The position numbers and the translations under genes are program-made. The notes beneath the pieces are model-generated. The model searched no databases and was not told where the DNA came from. It saw nothing but the letters and a program-made list of their open reading frames with translations. Source: Parelaphostrongylus tenuis (Eukaryota > Nematoda > Chromadorea > Rhabditida > Metastrongylidae). From it: a stretch of DNA of 64,000 nt. Each line of letters opens with the position of its first letter. The first letter of the stretch is position 1. The DNA is taken from assembly GCA_019055375.1 (NCBI GenBank), contig JAHQIW010001193.1:186001-250000 (forward strand), read 5' to 3'. Of the stretch, positions 28,601 through 37,600 are shown one piece after another.

Positions 28601-31600
28601 AATGGGTGGCCTGCAATCTCATCACATCTCTTTCCCAGGTGTTCGTTCTATCCACTACTTGAAAGTTTGTTCAGTACAACTGGAATATTGGAGGAAGGCG
28701 AAATTCACAGCATCAGTGAATTACGAACAAAAAACCTAAGCCGCTTCTTATTCATTCGATCAACAAGGATGGGTCGGTAGTGCAGGTGGAGCTGAACGAA
28801 CTCCTGAGAATTGTAGGTTGCCCGCAACCTGATGTCATCATAAGATTAGGACGTCATAATGTTTATTCAAATATTAAATCTCTTGAAATACATGCAAGCT
28901 TTTCAGGAATGGTTCCTTCCAAGGTCGTTGTGCCAAATCGTACCGTACACCGAGACCGTCTCGTTATCGGTATCGGTTTTTACTTTGACTGCTTCAGCCG
29001 TTCACGAATTCCGTACCGTATTCTTTGCTAAGAATAGGAGAACGAATGGACGAAATGTTAAGTGAGTAGTTTGAGACATCTAAATAACTTAATAGCATTA
29101 CCTGGACGGTCCGTCTTCACTAAATGGGGATCCCAGCACATATTCTATTCGTCCCTATGTTGCGCTACAGTCGGAGCTGACGGTGGTCTAGTTTGAATAT
29201 GGCGGCCAGTGCGAGTCTCATACCGTGATCTGGATATCTGAATTATAATTCTAGAAAAATATTCTCGACTTCATAATCCGAGAGATAAATAAAGCAACAT
29301 CAGTCTTACGGTTAGTCTTGTTAGGAGTATTTAGTTGATTATGGCAAAGGAATTCGCAATTGTGGAAAGTTTACCGTGAATACCTTGTCGACGAAGTCAT
29401 CCAAGCTGGGTGTGAAGCACACCTAACGAGAAGTTCAATTAGTAAAAAGCTAGTGTCAATTCAATAACCGTCGTCATAGAAGGAAAGTAGTTCAAAGGCA
29501 CTTATCTTAACCAAAATCCGCTAAAGTCGGCACTTGCTAGCCTGTAACGACGATCTAAAAGCAATCCAACACGGTTTGGAAGAGTTCCTAGAGAAGAATC
29601 CTAGAAACCAATAAAACGCAAGTAAATGGGAGTTTTGCTGACGTCTTCACGACCGCGAAGGCAAGGCATTCAGCTATTAAGTTGGTTGGTTAGTGTGGCA
29701 TACTACTAACGATTGTCTCTTCATTGTCTCTTGTTCTTGACCCACGATTGCGAATGCAGTGAAAAGTGTTTTGAGCAAAAATCTAAGAAATGGTGCGCAA
29801 TGACATAGCTGTGACGAAACATTGACAACTTTCTTATGGAAATCCAATGCGATAATAGTTGCACCAAAGTTGATGATGTTCATGAACGAAATCACACATC
29901 GTAGGGCCTTTTCTTCGTTTTGAAATATAGCACTATTTCATGAAGAAAAACTGGACTGGTCATGCTATTCAGCTTCAGACTATGCTTTTAAACCCAATGA
30001 TGTAAAGTGGTGTGCAAAAACGTTTGCGTCAGCCCGGATTTGAACACAGATCTTACTCTTTCCGGGAGCATGTGCTAAACCGTTGCACCACTGACGCTGG
30101 CTTTGCACTCCACTCTTTCTACGCTACAACGCGTTATCTGTCAACAACCAACCGTCTACGGTGTGGCGGGGAAGGCATTGTCGCCATTGAACCCACTTTT
30201 CTTGACAGATATTGGGTTTCAATTATTAGGGATAGGGCCTTCCATTGAACTATGTCCGATTTTACTCAAATCTTTTATTGGGTTAATGATTCTGCACCAT
30301 CGGGTGAGTCTTGAATTCAGTAATGTTTGTCAACACAGCAATACTTTCTTAAATAAGTTTGTGCTCGATTAATCAAAATTTGAGCCTTTAGAAATAGCTA
30401 ACCTCCCTTTATGTTGAAAGAAGCTTGCTTATAACAACATCTTCCAGTAAACTATGTCTGAAACATCGCTTAAAATTTGCCACAGTTTGATAGATTGTTT
30501 TAAGCCTTTCAGAAGTTATGGCATCTCTAGTGATATACGCATGTTCCGGCGTATTCTCGCACGCCTCAATACTGCCATTTGCCTTTCGGTTTACCCCAAC
30601 AACTAATGGTAGCGGCGCCGAGTACCACTAGAGATGCCATATCGGACCTCTAAAAGGTTTAAAACATTCTATCAGACTCTATTGAAGCTTGCATATTCTG
30701 ACGATTTCTATCTAGAATAGTGAGTTGATGTGCACAGCTTACATTATTCGCTGCAAACGATAATAAAGATCGAAAAAAGAACTGATAAACGACAGTTTAG
30801 TACGAATAAGTGAATACTCTTCAGGTCGTTTGTGATACTGATATGGGTGATTGCAGCAGTAGTGTCTTTACCTCATGGTCTCTTCCACAAAGTGTACGAA
30901 ATTCCAGACGGTAGCATCATTATCTCTCAGGTAACTTCATACAAGCGCTGTTTTTCTAAGATATGTTACCAATGCGTTGACGTGTAGCGCAGTGGTTTGA
31001 GTTGTCCCGCAATAGACACACCACAATTGGCTCATTCTATTTCTCGGGTGAACTAAATTCTCCTTATCTCCGGGGTCGCCAAATTTGCACTAGACTTGTC
31101 TGAGAGAAAAAAATCTCTGAAATGTTGGTAGGCTATAAAAGTCACTACATAGATTAGATGTCTATCCACTTACTTTCATAATAGCTGATGAAGTAGCAGT
31201 CATGGCATATTCATCGAAGATCGATGAAGGCTAAGCTTTATAATCTTCTTTTTTGTGTTAATGACGCAGAACCACGTTCCATGCCATGCATCGAAGGAAG
31301 AATTAAAGGACGAGTTAGATTTTGTTATATTTTTGGCTTATACCTTGTTTATCTATATCTTTATGATGCCGAACGACAAATACTTTGATCTATAAATATT
31401 TGATGGCATCACCTTTGCTGTTTTATTCACGAAAGATTATGTCGATCAAATAAAATTTAACTCGAGAGCCTCTTATCATCTAATACAACTTAGCATCATT
31501 GAACTCCTTTGCCTACAACGCTCAACACTATCGCACAGAGGAACGAAAAGCACGAAATTTTTGATGTGAAGTCTTCTCCTGAAAGTTCCTAAAGAATAGC

Positions 31601-34600
31601 TACCGTTGAAATCCTACCGTACTCCGCCGTACCTTTGCACTCAATGAGCTTTTGGATGGGAACATCGACGTCATTCACCGCCTAAAAACCTGGACTATCA
31701 GAAACAAATCCATTCATGATAGGACCCTAAATCATTGGGTGAAAACGGACCAACTAACTAAATTAGATGCCTTCTAATTATCCCATGTGTCTTCTGAAAA
31801 TTATCAAACATTCATTTCATTATTATTTGAGCTAACTTGTCATATGGTCTGGTAAGGGCTCTTGTACAGCCCGATACACGTGTTTCGTCCTTACAGACTC
31901 GTCAGCCGAGTAGAACCCGTTGTCTTTCGATCTTTTCACAGTCAGTTCTCTCGGGAGCCTCACACTCCTTATAGAGAGTCATCGAAGACGAACGCTTAAC
32001 ACTCCACGTGGAACCTTCACCCAACCCAGAGTGTTGCGCACTCGATTACCTTTGGCTGGTACTTTTATCATAATTATACCTTTATTTCGAGTGCTTCGTT
32101 TAGACCACGCTCAAATTTCAATAGATCCTTTCATTACTATTTGAGCCAACTTGTTATGTGGTCTGTTAAGGACTCTTGTGCAGCCCGATACACGTGTTTC
32201 GTCCTTACAGACTCGTCAGCTGGGCAGAACCCGTCGTCTTTCGATCTTTTCATAGTCAGTTCTCTCAGGAGACAAAGCACTCGAAATAAAGGTATAATTA
32301 CGATAAAAGTACCAGCCAAAGGCAATCGAGTGCACAGCACTGTGGGTTGGGTGAAGGTTTCACTTGACATGGAGTGTAAAGCCTTCGTCTTCGATGACTC
32401 TCTAGAAGGAGTGTGAGGCTCCCGAGAGAACTGACTATGAAGAGATCGAAAGACAACGGGTTCTGCCCGGCTGACGAGTTTGTAAGGACGAAACACGTGT
32501 ATCGGGCTGTACAAGAGCCCTTACCAGACCACATGACAAGTTGGTTCAAATAATAGTGAAAGAATCTATTGAAATTTGAGCGTGGTCTAAACGAAGCACT
32601 CATCACGATGGTAATCTTTACTTAGAAGAGAAAAAGCGCAGCACCTTTTGATGTAATGTATCAGAAAGCGATTTCACAAGCAATACATTCACTGTTTCAA
32701 TTCCTTCCCCAATGCTTCTTGCAACCAGTCGATTACACGCCTACTAATTCCCTAGCTCGGTTACATTCAAGAATACAAGGAAAATCGTCTCAACTTCATT
32801 CCCAAGAAAGACGAAATCTCTGAACAGCTGCCGAAGAATACGTAAAATGTTCGCATTTTGAGGAGAATGAATGCGGGGATACGATCGTATCGCAGAAAGT
32901 GACAGACTCTGCACAGCTAATTGTGATATGGGTCATGTGGAAAAAAACTACTACTTATAGCCATATTTGTTGTTAACGGCAAAGTACACCGTGAAATACC
33001 TCCTAACTGTCCTAGAGATTGCAAGGAGACGTGCTCGATCAGCATTCTACGACGATGTTGAAGAAGATGAAATCCTCGAGCAAACACGGAGAGGAATGCT
33101 AGAAGTACTGGAGCACCACACAGTAATAAAATGTGACACGGATTAGATAAATTAATAAACTAAAATTTTTATAGTCAAATTAGCAGCCAATGAACTTTTT
33201 TGACCAAAGTCTTATGCAAATTGTTAGACTTAATGAACGGCTTTTCTAGTCTCTTTTTCCTGTTCTGATCTGATCTACCCTCGTATGGCTGTAGAATGAA
33301 TATGCATAGTGAAGTGAAGAAAAGTGTTGGAGCGCACTGAAGTGGAAATAGGCTCCATGGTGACCATAAAGTATTCCCTTAACTAGAGGTCTATGAACGC
33401 TATAGTGTCCAAACCGAGCATTGTGGGGCAAGCATTATGTTACATATTAGTGTTCGTGAAAATTTACCATATAGCAATTGTCTCCTATGACAGTGTCGGC
33501 CTGTGTATGCTGAAGAAAGTTGGTGGAAAATTTACAACATCTACTTGACAATTATTCACTATTTCGTGCCGATGATCATCTTGGATACCGCATACACAAT
33601 GATCGCCATCAAGGTGAGTACTCTTTTTTTTTTTTAGTCGTGCGGGTTGTTCCTCTAGTGAACAAACACGGATAATTTCATCGAAATTCTCAATTCATTC
33701 AATTACTGTCACTCGAATCGGACATACTTTCATTGTTGAGCAAGTAAGAAACTAATTATCATGAAGTGATATTCACTTATTAACATTCTTGACCCAAGAT
33801 TATAAAACTCAATGAAAAAGCTTTCTTTCATTCCAATTTTATGCCTTGATAGTTAGTATTATTTTTTTACTTCATTCCTTTCGTCGCTATCTTGAATCAG
33901 ACTAATGGGACTAAAGTTTTCACTGGTGGTTTGGGTCAAGTTGTTTTTTATGAATAAGTTAAATTGAAAATCTCTTAGGGAAATCAGTTCAGCTGTGTAA
34001 AGCAGCTAATTAAAACACTTTTTTCATCTCATCTTGCACTTCTTCACTCCTTCATCTTCTTGTCATCACCTTCACTTTCTATCGATGGGCACACATGAAT
34101 ATGTACTAAGATGTCTCCACATCAGATCTCCCACAAACCCTTCCCAAACACCAGTTTCACCTGGCGTTAGTGATTTGTTTCATGCGTGGTCGTATTCAAG
34201 AGTTTTCTTTCTCAATTCATCAAACCCAAGTGCAGTAAACAAGATCTGCTAAGAGAGTGACAACTCTTGGGAGGCGGTGTCACCTTTCAAACTCATTCCC
34301 TCATGGGTAAAATAAAAGACTGTGGGTATCTGGAATGCTGCGGTGCAGTTACAAGAATAATAAGGTGGAGTTTTGAAACAGGATATGTTCATAGAGCTGA
34401 TAAAATGGCTCCTATTAACTTGAAGGGAAGTACGATTTCATTGTTTATAAAGGCTGCGAGACAAGATTTTTAAAGATAAGTATACAACAAAGGCGGAGCA
34501 GTGAAGCCAAATTGATCATCACGGGCGGGGTACTGGTTTAACCCCACCTTGGGCTCACAACGCTGTCACCCCATCGTGGTTGAGGAATTAGTAACAGACT

Positions 34601-37600
34601 TGTCCGGGAACACTCTACTTTATAGAGGCAAAGCGGTAACGCTCTAGCCTGACTATCTCAGAACTTTTTCAAAGACAATGGACACGAAAAGCGTTCAGCG
34701 CCTTTAATGACGGAAGGAAACCCCCAGACGGCAGCTGAACCCCACATGCTAAATTGGAAGATTTTCGTGGATAATGAATACGAGGAAACGAGTCGAACTC
34801 AGGAAGTACAAAATTCTCACAGTTGAAGACGAATAGTTGATTCGACTGGCTGAGTTTCATACAAAACCCTAATGTTTACAGTGGAACAGTTTCAAACTCA
34901 TGTAGCGCAATTAACATAAGTTCCAGATAGTTTTCTATAATGCGCAGACTTTTTTGCTTTATTCAATCAGTTACAGAAGTGGAATTCTGTGTTTGTCCAC
35001 TTTTTCTTCTTTTTCATAATGTCATCATCTGAGTTCTGAGATACTCCGTGGTTTTTGAGTAAAATCTCGAAGGAATTACACAGTGATGTCACTCGCCTAT
35101 AAAACCTCGTAGGGTTGAGAAAATATGACAAAAGTTCAGGCGGTAATGAATAGAAGAGTCTAGAAATAGAAAATATAGAGAAAAAAAAACATAGAAGATT
35201 TGCGTTGCTTTTAGCGATGATACTTCATCTGACTCCGACATCGAGAAACAAAGTTTCAAGGTCTAGCGCAATGGTTATAAGTCCCTTACAATACTCGAGT
35301 AGTCGTTGTTTTGTCCAGGACCCGGAGTTGAATAAGCTTCCCATCTTTGAGGGTCAACAAACTGCTACTAAATTTTCTAAGAGGGTAATCATCACTGACT
35401 CGATACAACGACAGGCGACTCAGGACATATATTTATCGTCACCTCAAGTGACACGTAATATAGTCGAATGCTCAAAGCCATCCCTAGTGATCCCACCTAT
35501 TCCAGAGTTGGAGTCTTTATCATTTTTTCCACTGCTGATCATACAAGGTTTCTATGTTTTGGCTTCATTGCCTGCACACATTAATTCATAACTAGATATT
35601 ATATCAATTCGAGCAGAAGTTAGAGACTGAAGATGGCATTTCGGGCGGCAAGACCTCTCTCTAGTCGGCTTGATGGCTGGGTGTCAATGGACACCTGACA
35701 GAACTCATTCGAGCTTGTCCGACCTTCCCACTTCCGAGGTTCTGTGAAAGTGCTCACATGTAAAGTAAAAGAGGTGAAGCCATGAGAAAAAAGTGGAAAT
35801 TTGAGACGACTGCTCAAGTGCGGTTAATGTGAAACGAAAGGATTCTCTTTACGCGGACCTGTTGTTTTGAGCATATAACGTCCATAACAGCTTGAAATTT
35901 GATCACCGTTTAGCATCATAGATTGAAACACTTGATGATTACGGTGATGCGACATTTTCCGCTTCAGCATTTGACCCCAGACAGTCAGGATAGTTATGCT
36001 AATACGTCTATAAATCTTCACGTGCATTCGTTGTCCATTCTGAAACGGATAGAGATTGTTTGCTCTGCGACTCAGTTTTTTTCCAAGCCTATGGTAATTT
36101 GCAACTATTAGTTGGCTCGCTAAAATTTAACACTTTAGTTGAAGATTTGCAACTCATATTTCGAGTTACCACACTCGACGATGACCCTCTTCTTTCAAAC
36201 TTTTTTGTCAAATGTGAAAGTCTATCACTCTACAAGAACGTAGATAATCGAATAAGGTGTACACTAAATGTTTGCTTGCTACCTCTATAGGTTGGAACTT
36301 ACGATCATGATTTGGAGCGGTACTATTATGGCACTATTTTCCTACTGGTTTTCAGAATCGTCCTCTGCTTTCTTCTTCTTGAATTCATGTAATTATAAGT
36401 AAATTACTTGAATGTGTCACAAAGCTGCCAGAAATTAAAAGTGTAAGAACATCGAATTTCTGCTCACTTTATAAGATTTCAGTTGTATTATATGACTATT
36501 TCAGATATGGGGATCGACGGTTAATCGTCGTGATGATTCACAGGATATCAATCGAGTCACTTTCAATGCCGAAATTTCTAACAGAAAAGTGAGTTTTACC
36601 ATGAAATTAATTCCTAGACCTTGTTGATTATTTTACCTTTAGAAAACTGCCCAGGTAATAGGGAGGTAGAAAGTGTTCTCAAAGTTTTTTGTGTTCGTAG
36701 GCAGGCTTAGTAAAAATTTTCTGACCTTAAAGAGATGGAATCTTTTCTTTGAGGCGTGTTTTTGAACCAATGATCCCGCACGTATGGCACATTTCCTCTA
36801 ACCACTCCACTACACAAGCACAGACTTTTTTTGGTATAAATTTACTAGCACTTGGGATATCCTTTCCCAGATCTTGAAATCTTCGGAGAGTATCTTTGTC
36901 CATACCTTTTATTTGTCATTAATAATTCGAAATTTCAAACGGGTGGTACAGAAATGCAGGTATAACAAATACTTGCTGAAATCAAGGGTAAAACTATGGA
37001 TCTACATTTTATCTGCTAGCTTTCTTTAAAAGGAATAAGGGCTTGACAAAGCGTGTTGAAAATTAACAGAATAAACTGTGACCTGCTCAAATACAGCGTG
37101 AAAGAGTTTGACAACTTTTTCTGAGGACTATTTTTTTAGTTAATGAACATGTTGATGATCGTCGTGGCTTGCTTCTCATTGTGTTGGTTTCCACTTGAGA
37201 CTTATCTTCTCTTGAACGAAGTCCGACCGGAAATCAATGAGTATCATTTTTATCAATTTTTTGTTGCCATCAAAAATCTCTAGATTTGCAATATATTCAG
37301 GTGGAAATATATAAATGTGTTATTTTTCTGCTCTCACTGGCTGGCGATGTCGAATTCATGCCTTAATCCGATTATTTATGGACTATATAATGTGAGTTTT
37401 TTTATTTAAGAGAATTTTGGTGCACTGCAAAATATGTAACCCTCTTACGGTGAATCATTCACAGCGTGTCTGGCCGAATTTCAAGTCTTATCATTGGTAA
37501 AAAATGGCAATCCTCATTGGAATCAGTATCAACAACTTGTAGTTGGTAAAAGCACAAAGTGGTTTCTCCAGATAGTCGGTGTATCCTTCGGTTCGAATTC

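Noticed and set aside
29340..29650. Possible retrotransposon debris in GPCR intron 4
   Set aside because: A few coding-like words (DDLKAIQHGLEEFLEK) but no recognisable conserved motif.
32137..32606. Several 90-125 codon frames on both strands
   Set aside because: They lie wholly within the palindromic repeat array and mirror each other across it.
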